A stretch of 64,000 bases of DNA, taken from Anoplolepis gracilipes (Eukaryota; Arthropoda; Insecta; Hymenoptera; Formicidae). The DNA is taken from contig NC_132979.1 of NCBI RefSeq assembly GCF_047496725.1, positions 5,163,501 through 5,227,500 on the forward strand. The letters are read 5' to 3'. The translations under genes and the position numbers were made by a program. Each line of letters begins with the position of its first letter. Position 1 is the stretch's first letter. The notes beneath the pieces were generated by a model. That model was not told the DNA's origin, did no database searches, and saw only the letters and a list, made by a program, of their open reading frames with translations. This document shows, piece after piece, positions 40,597 to 54,000 of this stretch.

Positions 40597-40677
40597 TCAA
40601 CAACTAAAAATAGCTGAAGTCGAAAGTCTCCAGGTGCACTTATTTTTGTGACTCTCCGTATTAACTTTTAACTAATC
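40597..40677 (+). promoter_or_regulatory. Putative start site and 5' UTR of FAR copy 3
   Basis: TCTAGTCAACAACTAAAAATAG lies 81 bp before the ATG, with the shared GGTGCACTTATTT and TTAACTTTTAACTAATC words following, as in copy 4. Confidence 0.4.
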
Positions 40678-40985
40678 ATGGATCAAAACAATGAAATTGA
40701 AATAAATAAAACACCAATACAAAAATTCTACGCAGGACAGTCAATTCTCATTACAGGTATTTATTATATAAACATAACTGAATAAAGTGAAAGTTGACTT
40801 TTAAGATAATTAAGATTAAAAATGTAATAAAAATAAAAACTGCCACATAGTAACCAACGTATGATATTATGACATATAATTTGCATCTTATGGTATATGA
40901 AATATATATAAATTATTGATATATGAAATATATATATATATATCATTGATATATAAAACATATTATGATAAACATAAATTACTAA

Positions 40986-42402
40986 TTAAGAACAATAAAT
41001 TATAAACGGCAATAGAGAGCAAAAGAACGTGAACTGATAAACGAGTTAGGTTATAATTAACAAATCATATAATTAATAAACAAAGTAAGGTGTATTATAA
41101 TTAATATCAGAAATAAATAAATTCAGTGCTCTCTTAAATATAAACTAAAGTATAAAATGTAAACGGCGATAGAGAGCAAAAATGTGTCCTGACTAAGGTA
41201 AATACACTCAATCTATGATAAAATAAATAACAAAGTTTGAGTATAATGGATTATTTATCCACTAATCTTACATATATCTTAACATGTTCAAGTAATAAAT
41301 CACTTACAAAAAATTTTTTGAAAAATCGCAACCCGCAAATTTACAAAATCGGAGATATTATAAAAGAATAGAATTAATTACTTAAAATGCGTACGTTTCG
41401 AGCTCAATTTTGAGTCTTCTTCAGCGCTATGATTACATACAATAATAAGAATTTTTATGGAACGGGAAATGTAAACAATAAATTAAATATAAAGATGTAG
41501 TTAAGCTATCAACTTAATTATTCTGGATCGTCTCTGAAGGGTGTTTTTATAATGATTTTGGCAGTCATGAGTCAACTTTACATAAAAAATCACTAACCTG
41601 ATAATATTGTACAAGAATAAGCAGTGACCGTTGAAATCAGTGAAAATATTGAAGTTTTTCATGTAAAACAAAATAAAACACTCTGTATTATCACTATTCG
41701 ATATATGTTGGGAAGTCACTCACATACGATATTCTGTGACGGTTGATAATAATTAGTTGACTCAAATCCGTGTACTGCGGAGGACGTTCCTCTAATGTCA
41801 AAAAACGGTGCGAGTTTCGTGTTTATATAATGTTATTCCCACCACTATATTTTTGGAAGAGTATTGACAATATCTTGATAAACACTCGGTAGATTTTCTG
41901 TGTCCGTTTGTAAATTCAGCCCATTCCTTTGTCTTTTTATAAATAGCATCTCAGAGATAAGCTTCTTAGTATAAAATGAATTACCCTCTTAGTATTAATG
42001 AATTATATAATACTTGATGAAACCCCATTTTATACTAAAAGGCTTATCTCTGAGATGCTGTTTATCAAAAGACAAAGGAACGGTCTAAAATTTACAAATT
42101 GACACGGAAAATTTACCCAGTGTCTATCATGATATTGTCAATACTCTTCCAAAAATCTAGTGATGGGAACACATTATATAAACACGTAACTTGTTATTGT
42201 GCTTTGACATTATCCGAGCGAACTTCACAGTACACGAGTCAACAATTTATTACCAACCGACACTAAATATTGTTAATGAGTGAGTGAGCGCCTATTAGTT
42301 ATTGACTACTGATTATTAAGTCATAAGTTACTTTCGTTTAAACATCACTTATTTAGAGATTTCAACGATCATTGTTATTCACATACAATATTATCAGGTC
42401 AG

Positions 42403-42434
<32 letters not shown>

Positions 42435-42885
42435 GTAATGTTGACTCTGATGTATGTCACATCTTTAAAAAATACCCATCGGAGACGGTCCAAACAACCA
42501 AGATAATAGCTTTATTACACTTATATTTATAATTTATTATTAATAATTCTCGTTACACTAAAACTTTACATTTATATTTTAATTATTGCGCTGAGGAAGA
42601 CTCAAAAATGAGCTCGAAACGTCCGCATTCGAAATATATTTAATTGTATTTTAATTTATCTTAACATTTATCGTTTTAATATCTTTGGTTAGGTAACGAA
42701 GCGAAAATACGATATATAATTACAATATTAGTGATTTATTATTAGAGATTATTGCGACATAATTATATGATTTGTTAATTATCACCTAACTCATTTATCA
42801 GTACACGTTCTTTTGCTCTCTATTGCCGTTTATAATTTATTGTTCTTAATTTATATTTAAGAGAGCACTGATTTCATTTATTTAT
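40986..42885. mobile_element. Inverted pair of Penelope-like retroelement 3' fragments
   Basis: The element is flanked by a 12-bp direct repeat, ATAAATTACTAA (40974-40985 and 42886-42897), with one copy at the empty site in paralogue introns. Its two halves are long imperfect inverted copies meeting near 41985. The left arm on the minus strand (41964 down to 41845) encodes LISEMLFIKRQRNGLNLQTD and ends in NTLPKI-stop, which resembles the C-terminal GIY-YIG-associated tail of Penelope-like elements. The right arm has the same start but is broken by a stop. Both arms also carry GCGCTGA(A/G)GAAGACTC...CTCGAAACGT, a hammerhead-like core often found in the terminal repeats of this class. Short terminal segments are repeated at 40985-41060 and 41110-41210, as expected for pLTR-type ends. 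There is no reverse transcriptase, so it is non-autonomous. Confidence 0.7.
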
Positions 42886-43484
42886 ATAAATTACTAATAA
42901 ACATAAATTGCTAATAAACATAATAACATTACTAATAAACAACCGATTGTGCGCGTTTGTGTGTGTGTATGTGTGTTGTGTATGTGTGTTGTGTGTATTG
43001 TGCGTGTGTGTGTTGTGTGTGTGTGTATGTGTATATATGTGTGTAACGAAAATAATAAATATATTTGTTAAGCAACATTTATTTCTTTAGAATAAATAAA
43101 ATGCTTACATTATCTTTATTTAAGCTATAGAAAATCTTTCTATTGATAACAAATTAAGCTTTCTAATTATAATATCATTTTCTTTCGCAATCTCACAGAG
43201 GAAACTATAAATTATTCTATCTAATTCTATTTATTTTTAGCATAACGAATATAAAGACTTTATTGTTTAGCTTTAGCCAAAAAACGATCTGGATTACAAT
43301 TAATTTATTATACCATATTATACTAAACTAAATAAACCATATAAAACCTTTAACAAAATAAATAACACAATAAATGACACAATGCATTATGTATCATGTT
43401 TTCTCTATTTTTTATATTCTAATTTAATCCTGCTTTTCGAATTATATAACTAATAATTCACAGCCTTATAGATAATTTTCTTTC

Positions 43485-43940
43485 TTCAACTTTTTTTTTT
43501 CTTTTCATAATTTTTTCAAAGTTCTTCCTTTTTTCTCTTCTAATTCATCATTCCATAAACTTGCTATTCTTTCCTCTCTATTTCTACCTAAATCATTGAA
43601 CCATTCATTTACATTCTTTAACTCTATATTATCTTTATCCAATCTGCGGAACCTTCAAATTTTATTATTTTCTTCTTTCCAATATTTATTTCTTTCTTTC
43701 ATATTCCCACATCTTACTCTTACTAAAGCTCATATTTTATTCTTAAATCTACGTCTATCTAAAATCTCATTCTTTAAATATCCGAGCTTATTTATCATTA
43801 ATCCTATTGCTTTATACTTATTATTATGCTTTGCATCTTTTATCCTAGCCTCTTCCATTTGCCTCCGAATATATTTCTCCCTTTCTCGCATCTTACTTTC
43901 TATATTAACACTTACGGTACACACCGTACATTTCACAATA
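43485..43940 (-). mobile_element. Antisense LINE ORF2 C-terminal fragment in intron 1 of copy 3
   Basis: Read on the minus strand, the fragment gives a basic region (KYKAIGLMINKLGYLKNEIL), then VRVRCGNMKERNKYW, then VNEWFNDLGRNREERIASLW followed by a Glu/Lys-rich tail. This order (RxRCGN...NKYW...WFxDLG) is familiar from the cysteine-rich C-terminal end of LINE proteins in ant genomes. Frames are broken and most cysteines are lost. It is the longest of three related remnants in the array (shorter ones in introns 1 of copies 2 and 4; none seen in copies 1 and 5). Confidence 0.65.
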
Positions 43941-46900
43941 TACGATACATAGGGGGCCGATTGTGACTTCGATCGGTTCTTTTGCTATGACTTTACTTAG
44001 AATTAATTTTTTTGACATTAATCATACATTATTCGAAACTTTAGACTTTAACGAGTGTGTTCATTGATATGAGAGTTATAGTTTTCATGTGAGAAAGCCT
44101 AGAAGTAAGCATTCGGAATAACGTCGAAAAAATGTCATTTTTTATATTAAGAGTTTTATCCTATATAAGATATTGTAACAGAAAAAAATCGGATATAATC
44201 TTAAGTAGAAGTCAAAAGTAGAAGTTTCATACATGAAAAAAATTATTATAACTTTGTTGCAAAAAGTTGAATTATTCCGAAGAATTAAGGTGACATTTTT
44301 CATTGAGAGAGCTATGAATTATTCTATCTAATTCTATTTATTTTTGACGTATCGAATGAATTTATTGATATGTTAAAAATGACCAGAATTAGAGATGTGT
44401 GTCTGAAAATTAGTCATGTCATGCTCTTCACAAATCTTTCCTATACACAAAATAAAATGTTCTACTTATCTAGAATATAAATAAGCTAAAAATATTGCGC
44501 AGTCAAATTAACCGTATAGTTAAAATTGAGTGCGACAATCGTAAACTTTTGTTAAATAATGACGCACATAAATTATATGCATTATATCGCAAAGTCATAA
44601 GGTTAAATCTGGTTTGTTCATACATACACGCTAATTTTTCCTTTGCTATATCATGTGTCAATAATCTCAACAGAATTTTATTACTTATGTTAATTCTAAA
44701 TCCATGTTTCTTATTAAACAAAAGCGAGAATAATCTTTCTCACAGCACTGATTCTAATTCAGATAATATTGATTAATAATCTTTCTTGGTCCTCTCGAGG
44801 TTACACACAGTGACTCTCATTCTCTCCAATTTATATTCGATACAGAAATTTCATACAGCAGAACAAAAATACATTAAAAATAAATACCACTAAAAAACAA
44901 AATATAAAAATATAGAATTTATATAAAACTTAGAAATCATAAATAAATAATTAGTTATAATTGTGATGAAAAAAAATTAAAAATAGATATAAGTAGATAA
45001 TCTAAGCAAAACAATCTTTTCAGTATAAATATAACTATATCTAATCATATATGCACACTATACATTATACAACGTTTATACATAGATATTACTGTATAGA
45101 TTTATTTTTCTATTTTCTTCTATAGGTAGTACCGGGTTTCTAGGAAAGGTGTTAGTTGAAAAATTGTTACGCAGTTGTCCTGATATTTCTACAATGTATC
45201 TACTGATACGTTCGAATAAAAACAAGTGTCCTGAAAGCCGACTGAATGACATATTTGAAAATCCGGTTAGTAGCCTAACAAATTCATTATGTTACTGCAA
45301 AAGAGCATTAAGGTGAATATTCAAACGTTGCTACATAAATCTATAATCTGTAGTTGTACAACCGACTAAATAAGGAAATGCCAAATTTTCGTGAGAAAGT
45401 CATACCGCTTATAGTAGATTTTAATGCCGAAGACTTAGGACTGTCTGAAAATGATAAGGATCTGCTGATGCGTAAGGTAAATAATTTAAATTTCTTTTAT
45501 TCTCTTACATAATTGTATAATTTTATTCAATGCAAAGAATAAGTTATCGTATACTTAAGAAATATACATTCCACACGAGCTTAAACTTTTAACTATTAAA
45601 ATAATAAAAAATAACTCTTTTTTATATATTCTTACTATTATACTATAATAATATATTAGAGAAATTCTTGTTATATTTACTTTATATTGTAGGTGTCTAT
45701 AGTTTTCCACTTGGCAGCGACTGTACATTTTAAGGAGAAAATGAAAACTGCTGTGACAATAAACGTTGTTGCTACAAATATTATTTTAAACATCGCTAAA
45801 CATATGCCAAACTTAAAGGTAATACCTTTTTTGTCAATAAATATTAATGTAAGATAATTCATATAAATTACTCATTTTTATGAATTTTGAAAAAGTAATT
45901 AAATCAATATTGACATTTATGTTGCAGTCATTCATTCATGTCTCGACTTTATATGCAAACTGCCACCTAAAACATATAGAGGAACGTTTTTATACGTATC
46001 CTATTAATCACAAAAATCTTATCACATTGACGCGTGTTTTACCCGAAAACGTAATTGAAGAATATTTAGATATGTGCGTATTTTTTTCATTTTCGATATA
46101 TAATAAGTTTCCTATGTAAAATATTTAACGTTTTAAATAAATTAAAATTATTATAATATAATAAATTATTGTTCTGAGATAGAATCGCTTCATCATAGCC
46201 GAATACATACACATTTACGAAAGCCATTGCGGAAACACTTTTCAGAGAAGAAAGAGGAGATTTACCAATTGGGATATTTCGACCTGCGATAGGTGAGAAA
46301 TTTAATTAATTATACAAAATTAATTTATTGTGCTAATTTTTTGCTTATTAAAATTTCTTAAAATTATACATTTCTTATAATTATATGATGTTCATATTGT
46401 GTTGCACAAAAAATATGTGCAAAATATATATCAAATTCAGCTTTATCATAAATTTATATCGTATATATTATCTTACTTATAAAACAAACATTACATATTC
46501 AAAAGAGATATATCCATGTCTTATGTACAATACAAAAATGTAATTATTGATATTTGTAACAAATAAATTATCATATAGTACCATTGCAAAAAAATTAAAT
46601 TTTAAAGTGATAACCTAACATAAAATCGCAAAAAATATTGCAGATAACTATTAAAGCGAAAGTAATTGCAAAAAATAATAAATATTTTTTTCAGTCATGC
46701 CCATCGCTAGAGAACCGATCGTTGGATGGGGTGATAACTTATATGGACCAGTCGGCAGTACATTATACACAATACTCGGTTTCATAAGAATTCAATTGTG
46801 TGATCCCAATATTCCAGCGAATTTGGTGCCTGTCGATTTTACTGTGAACGCTTTAATTGCTAGTGCATGGGATGTCTCTAATCAATGCAGGTGATATAAT

Positions 46901-48309
46901 TAAATATCATGAAGAAACAGATTTATTTATTAAGGATGGTACATTTCATAAGCAATTTTGATATTAATTACTGTCATCGTATATTAAATGTAGATATCAA
47001 TCTCAGTCCTAACTTTAGTCTTTAATTTTTTCTAAAAAAAAAAATTACGAGTTATTTTACATATAATTTATACATTACATTTGCATATCATTTTGACGCT
47101 CTTAGTAGATTGACGTCATACATGTGCGATAACATAATCAACTCTTTACATAATTAAATAAATTGATTACATTAAATAAAAATATATTTGAACACACGAC
47201 TTATGGTTGATGGGCGGATTTTATGAAACATGTTTGAATTTTTATAGGAGAGGCAAAGATATGTTAATTTACAATTACATATCAGCGGCTAATGCGCCAA
47301 CTTGGATGGAATACGCGAATAAAATACTCTGCATAAATCAGAAATATCCTTTGAAAGATTCTATGTGGTTTCCATTTACTATTTTAATATCACGAGAGAT
47401 GCCATATAAAATTTGCACTTGGTTCTGTCATTTGCTTCCGGCCTTTCTTGTAGATACTGTAAGAATATGCATAGGTCGTCGCCCGAGGTATTGTAGAAAC
47501 ATAGATGAATATTAATAATTCGATTGCGATTATATTTAATAGTTTGTCTCAAAACTGCATAGCTACTTACATGTAGAAAAAGATTTCTTTAGATTTTATA
47601 AAATTTGTGCTTGAAATAGTCGAAAAAACTTGTTATTTGGAAAAACTAATAACATTATATGATTTTTAAAATAACATGTATTCTATAATATTGTTTAATT
47701 CGACGAAATAATACTTTCTTCAGTCAATAAAAATGATGTTTTTTGTGACATAATGTAAATCGGATAAAATAAATAAATTCTAACAATTATTAAGACAGAT
47801 TGTTCTCTCTGTATATATAAAATACGACAAATCGCTTAATAACATTATATATATTTCAGAATGTGGAAATTGTATGGTAAAATACATAAAGCTATAGAAT
47901 CAATTGGATATTTTTCAACTAAGACATGGAATTACACCGATGATAATGTTCAAACAATGTGGAATCTTTTGAATAAAAGAGATCAGGAATTATTTTTATT
48001 CAATATGAAGGAATTTGACTGGACCAAATATGTCACTGATTTTTACACAGGCATACGTCTTTATTTATTAAAAGAAGATGACAGTAATTTAGAAGCCAGT
48101 CGTATCAACTATAAAAGGTAAAAAGTTTCTTTTACCTTACATTTTTATCAGAGCTAATTTTGTTTTTAATATAAAGATTAACTTTCTCTTAAGAACAAAT
48201 CATGAATTTTAGGCTTTACTGGGCGCACCAAATACTTAAAACTGTGTTTATCTTTTCCATTCTCTGGATTATTTGGAATATATTCGTTAAAATATTTGAA
48301 TCTATTTAA

Positions 48310-51008
48310 ATGTTTGAAGGTATTATATGTTTATTTCTATATACGTTTTAGTTTATTAATGTTATATTAGTATGTACAATTTTGTTTTACATATATGACT
48401 AGAAGTTTAAATTTTTATATATACTTATTTCTTGAAAATAATTATACTTTAACTTGTCTTTGGTTTTTATAATTATTAAAATTTAATATCAGTTGTCACA
48501 CTTCTTTGCCAATCCAGCGTGTGTGACAATAATCTTGTTTTTCGCGTTACATAAGAATTGATGAATGTTTAGTAGATCCTATTATCGACATTACATTTAT
48601 TTTTTAATTTTAAAACTGTAAAAAGATCAGCTACTTGCATACGAAAACGTCCTTTAAAGTGACGATAAACAAAAATTCGTTTGAACACGTAACGGCGATA
48701 AATCTATTATGCGGCCTGATGCTGTTCACAATGTTTGGAAAGCATCTCCCGCATCTACCGCATATATGCTGATAAACGACAGTCCTCGAAATTAAACTTA
48801 AAAATTATTAAACAAGAAAGCTATTCTCTCTTTCAGAAAAAGCGCGTGTTTGAATTTTTTATATTAACTCTATTTATATAGAAATAACAAACACACATTT
48901 GAACTAAAATTTCTCCGCAAGGTTTAGATTATACGAGAAATTAATTGAGAAATTTAATTTCAAATCAATATTTGCGTGATTAAACACACTCTCGCTCATA
49001 CATGTGTTCAGTTTGAATGAACTGTCAAATTGCATCTGCATCTGCAATGTAACGTTTTTTCCGATGGGTGATCTCATATACTACCAGCCAAGGAAATTAA
49101 AAAACATCGCTCTGATGATAAAGAATGGGAAGACAATAATCATCGATAAGTCCAACATGTATGCGCGGCGATTCATCGCCGACGTCGATATGTGATAATT
49201 AACGTTGAAACTGCGGCTAGGAAGGAAATGGCAGAAACGAATTCCCTCCTCAGACGCGATTTCAAGACCATTGACGACGATGTGAAAACGTTATAATATT
49301 TAAAATTATTTATCTACGAAAAACTATTTTTTCTTTTTTTATTATACTATGAAAGTTGTTAAAATTTTAATCTCAAAATCTATTTTAATCTCGTTAAATA
49401 AACAAAGACGGGGTGCGTATTTCTATCGTTTTCGCTTCTCTCGGGTGCTGAGAATGCTCGCTTTAAAAATCGCGCGCAAACTGTCGTAAATTAATGAGCC
49501 CCGAAGAGCAAGTCAAAACTTCTTTTTTCCAATTGTGTCCTTAGCACGATTTTTCGCCAACACGTCGAGAAGTATAAAAGGATTTTTATATACAATAATT
49601 ATCATTTATATCGGGATTAAGGAAATGTTTCTTCATCTTGATTAATTAGAATATTACGGTGTAATCTTTTGTTTTCCTAATCCTTTCAAGAGAAGATCGC
49701 GGAAGAAGAAATCTTGTTTGATCTCGAGGATATCTAATGACATCATTTAGCCTCCTGTATTTAATTGAAAAACAACATTTTCACAAGAGAGACTTTCTCT
49801 AGCAAAAAAACAAAATGGTATAAAAGATAAAAAATATTTTTGAACAAAAATGATTAGCGTATCCCGGTAAAAAATTTGTTATGTATAATCATATATGATA
49901 TATGACCATATAAAATTATATAGAAATATATAAAATTTTATATAAGTTATGTATAATTATATATAATAATATATGACTTATTGTATAGTTATATATAATT
50001 TTATATTAATGTTGGCTAGATGTCAGTCAATGATAATACAAAATTATGCATACTATACATAACTTATACAGAATTTTATATATTTCTATATACTTTTATA
50101 TTGTTATATATACTTATGTATGAGAAATTTTTTACCGAGATACGGAGAAAACGTTAGTCGCATTCGTTGTAACGCGCGATCGTGATGTTTACGCAAAAAA
50201 TAAAATAATTATGCGATTATTTTTTTATCCTAATCATTATTCAATAGTTATGTGTGACGTTTTAAGTTGCAAAGAAAAAAGAAAAAAAGATATTGATTTT
50301 TACACACACGTCTCGCGCAACACTTCGCATATCGCGCGTGTTGGTGACTTGATTTTTTATACTTGATTTTACTGTCACCTTTAGTGATGAATAAATGTAT
50401 TATGAGCATTTAAATTCAAATTTGATGCGAAGAATTGCCCTGAAGTTCATGGAACGAAAAACACGCGGCCTAATTCGCGTTTTATGGCAAACGCTTGAAA
50501 TCGTGCGCGTTGCAGAATAGTTTCGAATATATTTTTTATTTCGATATTTATAGCGTAACACTAGGATGTGACAAGTGCTCAATCATTGTTTGAGGAATAT
50601 AAATTCTTTACCAAACGTAATTTCAATCGATATTTTATAGAAAAAAAATAATTTATCATTTTTAAATACACACACAATATTCTTTTTCTCAATTATAATT
50701 TTAATTATTTCATATATTTAAATCAAAAATTTTAATTTTTATTTTAATAATAAATATATTAGCCATGTTTTAGAATCGAATTTTTCTTTATAGAAGATTT
50801 TCCAACTTTCCTCAATGTTTTACTGAAACGTAACATTTGTGATTAAATCTTGGTAATTCTAATTTATAAAGATTTCTTGAGGCATTAATATTGCATTAGT
50901 CTACTTGCGTAACTCATTGTCAGTTGCAATTTATTCATCTCATTTCGCGTTAGACAACGAGAAACTTAGTGTCGCATTGTCATCACTTCTCATTACTTTT
51001 TCTTCTAG
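48310..51008. other. Spacer between FAR copies 3 and 4
   Basis: About 2.7 kb homologous to the other spacers. From the end of the gene to about 49861 it is almost identical to the spacer after copy 4 (55735-57294). It differs from the copy-2 spacer by lacking about 170 bp after 48530 and by a MITE replacing the region around 49.9-50.1 kb. No gene is recognised. Confidence 0.7.
49862..50140. mobile_element. TA-flanked palindromic MITE (mariner-like)
   Basis: The left end reads TCCCGGTAAAAAATTTG and the right end, reverse-complemented, TCTCGGTAAAAAATTT. Both are flanked by TA (49860-49861 and 50141-50142). The interior is an AT-rich imperfect palindrome (TATGTATAAT, ATATAAAATT and their complements on both sides of TTGGCTAGATGTCAGTC). 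TIRs with TA target duplication are the mark of Tc1/mariner-type non-autonomous elements. Confidence 0.8.
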
Positions 51009-51087
51009 TCAACAACTAAAAATAGCCGAAGTCGAAAGTCTCCAGGTGCACTTATTTGTGACTCTCCGTATTAACTTTTAACTAATC
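51009..51087 (+). promoter_or_regulatory. Putative start site and 5' UTR of FAR copy 4
   Basis: TCTAGTCAACAACTAAAAATAG lies 79 bp before the ATG. The leader is almost identical to that of copy 3. Confidence 0.4.
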
Positions 51088-54000
51088 ATGGATCAAAACA
51101 ATGAAATTGAAATAAATAAAACACTAATACAAAAATTCTACGCAGAACAGTCAATTCTCATTACAGGTATTTATTATATAAACATAACTGAATAAAGTGA
51201 AAGTTCGCTTTTAAGATAATTAAGATTAAAAATGTAATAAAAATAAAAACTGTCACATAGTAATCAACGTATATGATATTATGACATATAATTTGCATCT
51301 TATGGTATATGAAATATATATAAATCATTGATATATATATATCAGTGATATATAAAACATATTATGATAAACATAAATTACTAGTAAACATAAATTACTA
51401 ATTAACATAACAACATTACTAATGAAAAACCAATTGTGCGCGTAGTGTGTGGTGTGTGTGTGAAAATAATAAATATATTTGTAAACCAACGTTTATTTCT
51501 CTAGAATAAATAAAAGGCTTACATAGTCTTTAATTAACTTATACAAAATCTTTCCATCAATAACAAATTAAACATTTTAATAATAATATTATAATATTTT
51601 TTCGCAATCTTACAGAAGAAACTATGAATTATTATATCTAATTCTGTTTATTTTTAGCATAACAAACATAAAGACCTTATTGTTCAGCTTTACCCCAAAA
51701 GGAACTTGAATTACAATTAATTTACTGTACCGTATTATACTAAAGTAAATAAACTATATAAAACCTTTAAAAAAATAAATGACACAATGCATAACATAAC
51801 AAGTTTACTCTATTTTTTATATCCTAATTTAATCCTACTTTTCGAAGTATATAACTGTTAAATCCCAGTCTTTAAAATAATTGTTTTTCTTCCTTTTCTT
51901 TTTCTTTTCACATTTTTTTCAAAATTTTCCCTTTTTTCTCTTCTAATTCATTATTCCATAAACTTGTTATACTTTCCTCTCTATTTCTACATAAATCGTT
52001 GAACCATTCAATTACATTCTTTTACAAACTATATATTACCCAATCTGCAATTTTTGCTATATCATGTTTCAATAATCTCAAAAAAATTTTATTTCTTACG
52101 TTAATTCTAAGTCCATGTTTTTTATTAAACAAAAGCGATAATAATCTTTCTCAAAACACTGATTTTAATTCAGATAATATTGATTAATAATCTTTATAAG
52201 TCCTCTCGTAGTTACAGAAAATCTTATTCACTCCGATTTATATATATTCGAAAAAAAAATTCATACAGCAGAACAAAAATACATTAAAAATTATATACTA
52301 CTAAAAACAAAATATACAAAAATATAGAATTTATATAAAACTTAGAAATCGTAAATAAATAATTAGCTATAAACGTGAAGTAAAAAAAAAAAAAAAAATA
52401 AAAACTAGACATAAGTAGATAATCTAAAAAAAAAACAATTTTTTCAGTAAAAATATAACTATACCTAATCATATATGCACACTATACATTATACAACGTC
52501 TATACATACATATTACTGTTTAGACTTATGTTTCTATTTTCTTCTATAGGTAGTACCGGGTTTCTAGGAAAGGTGTTAGTTGAAAAATTGTTACGCAGTT
52601 GTCCTGATATTTCTACAATGTATCTACTGATACGTTCGAAAAAAAACAAGTGTCCTGAAAGCCGACTGAATAACATATTTGAAAATCCGGTTAGTAGCCT
52701 AACAAATTCATTATGTTACTGCAAAAGAGCATTAAGGTGAATATTCAAACGTTGCTACATAAATCTATAATCTGTAGTTGTACAACCGACTAAATAAGGA
52801 AGTGCCAAATTTTCGTGAGAAAGTCATACCGCTTACAGTAGATTTTAATGCCGAAGACTTAGGACTGTCTGAAAATGATAAGGATATGCTGATGCGTAAG
52901 GTAAATAATTTAAATTGCTTTTATTCTCTTACATAATTGTATAATTTTATTCAATGCAAAGGATAAGTTATCGTATACTTAAGAAATATATATTCCACAC
53001 GAGCTTAAATTTTTAACTATTAAAATAATAAAAACTAACTCTTTTTTATATATTTTTACTATTATACTATAATAATATATCAGAGAAATTCTTGTTATAT
53101 TTACTTTATATTGTAGGTGTCTATAGTTTTCCACTTGGCAGCGACTGTAAATTTCAAGGAGAAAATGAAAACTGCTGTGACAATAAACGTTGTTGCTACA
53201 AATATTATTTTAAACATCGCTAAACAGATGCCAAACTTAAAGGTAATACCTTTTTTGTCAATAAATATTAATGTAAGATAATTCATAAAAATTTATAATT
53301 TTTATAAATTTTGAAAAAGTAATTAAATCAATATTGACATTTATGTTGCAGTCATTCATTCATGTCTCGACTTTATATGCAAACTGCCATGTAAAACATA
53401 TAGAAGAACGTTTTTATACGTATCCTATTAATCACAAAAATCTTATCTCATTGACGCGTGCTTTACCCGAAAACGTAATTGAAGAATATTTAGATATGTG
53501 CGTATTTTTTTCATTTTCGATATATAATAAGTTTTCTATGTAAAATATTTAACGTTTTAAATAAATTAAAATTATTATAATATAATAAATTATTGTTCTG
53601 AGATAGAATCGCTTCATCATGGCCGAATATATACACATTTACGAAAGCCATTGCGGAAACACTTTTCAGAGAAGAAAGCGGAGATTTACCAATTGGGATA
53701 TTTCGACCTGCGATAGGTGAGAAATTTAATTAATTATACAAAATTAATTTATTGTGCTTATTTTTTGCTTATTAAAATTTCTTAAAATTATACATTTCTT
53801 ATAATTATATGATCTTCATATTGTGTTGCACAAAAAATATGTGCAAAATATATATCAAATTCAGCTTTATCATAGATTTATATCGTATATATTATCTTAC
53901 TTATAAAACAAACATTACATATTCAAAAGAGATATATTCATGTCTTATGTACAATACAAAAATGTAATTATTGATACTTGTAACAAATAAATTATCATAT

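Larger units (their letters stand above)
40678..48309 (+). pseudogene. Fatty acyl-CoA reductase, copy 3 (complete except one in-frame stop)
   Basis: Coding exons: 40678-40756, 45126-45265, 45354-45476, 45693-45818, 45928-46073, 46183-46292, 46695-46890, 47248-47487, 47860-48117, 48213-48309. All splice sites and phases are kept. Exon 8 has one extra codon (ISAANAPTW), as in copy 4, so the frame would be 504 codons. The single lesion is TAG at 46196-46198, where all other copies have TGG (Trp210, four residues before catalytic Tyr214). It is a one-base G-to-A change. Translation would end after the Rossmann half, without the YTFTK motif. Exon 7 also has IQLCDP for IQWCDP. With no other damage, the stop must be recent, polymorphic within the species, or a sequence/assembly error. 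Intron 1 is 4.4 kb and holds an inverted Penelope-like pair and a LINE fragment. Confidence 0.75.
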
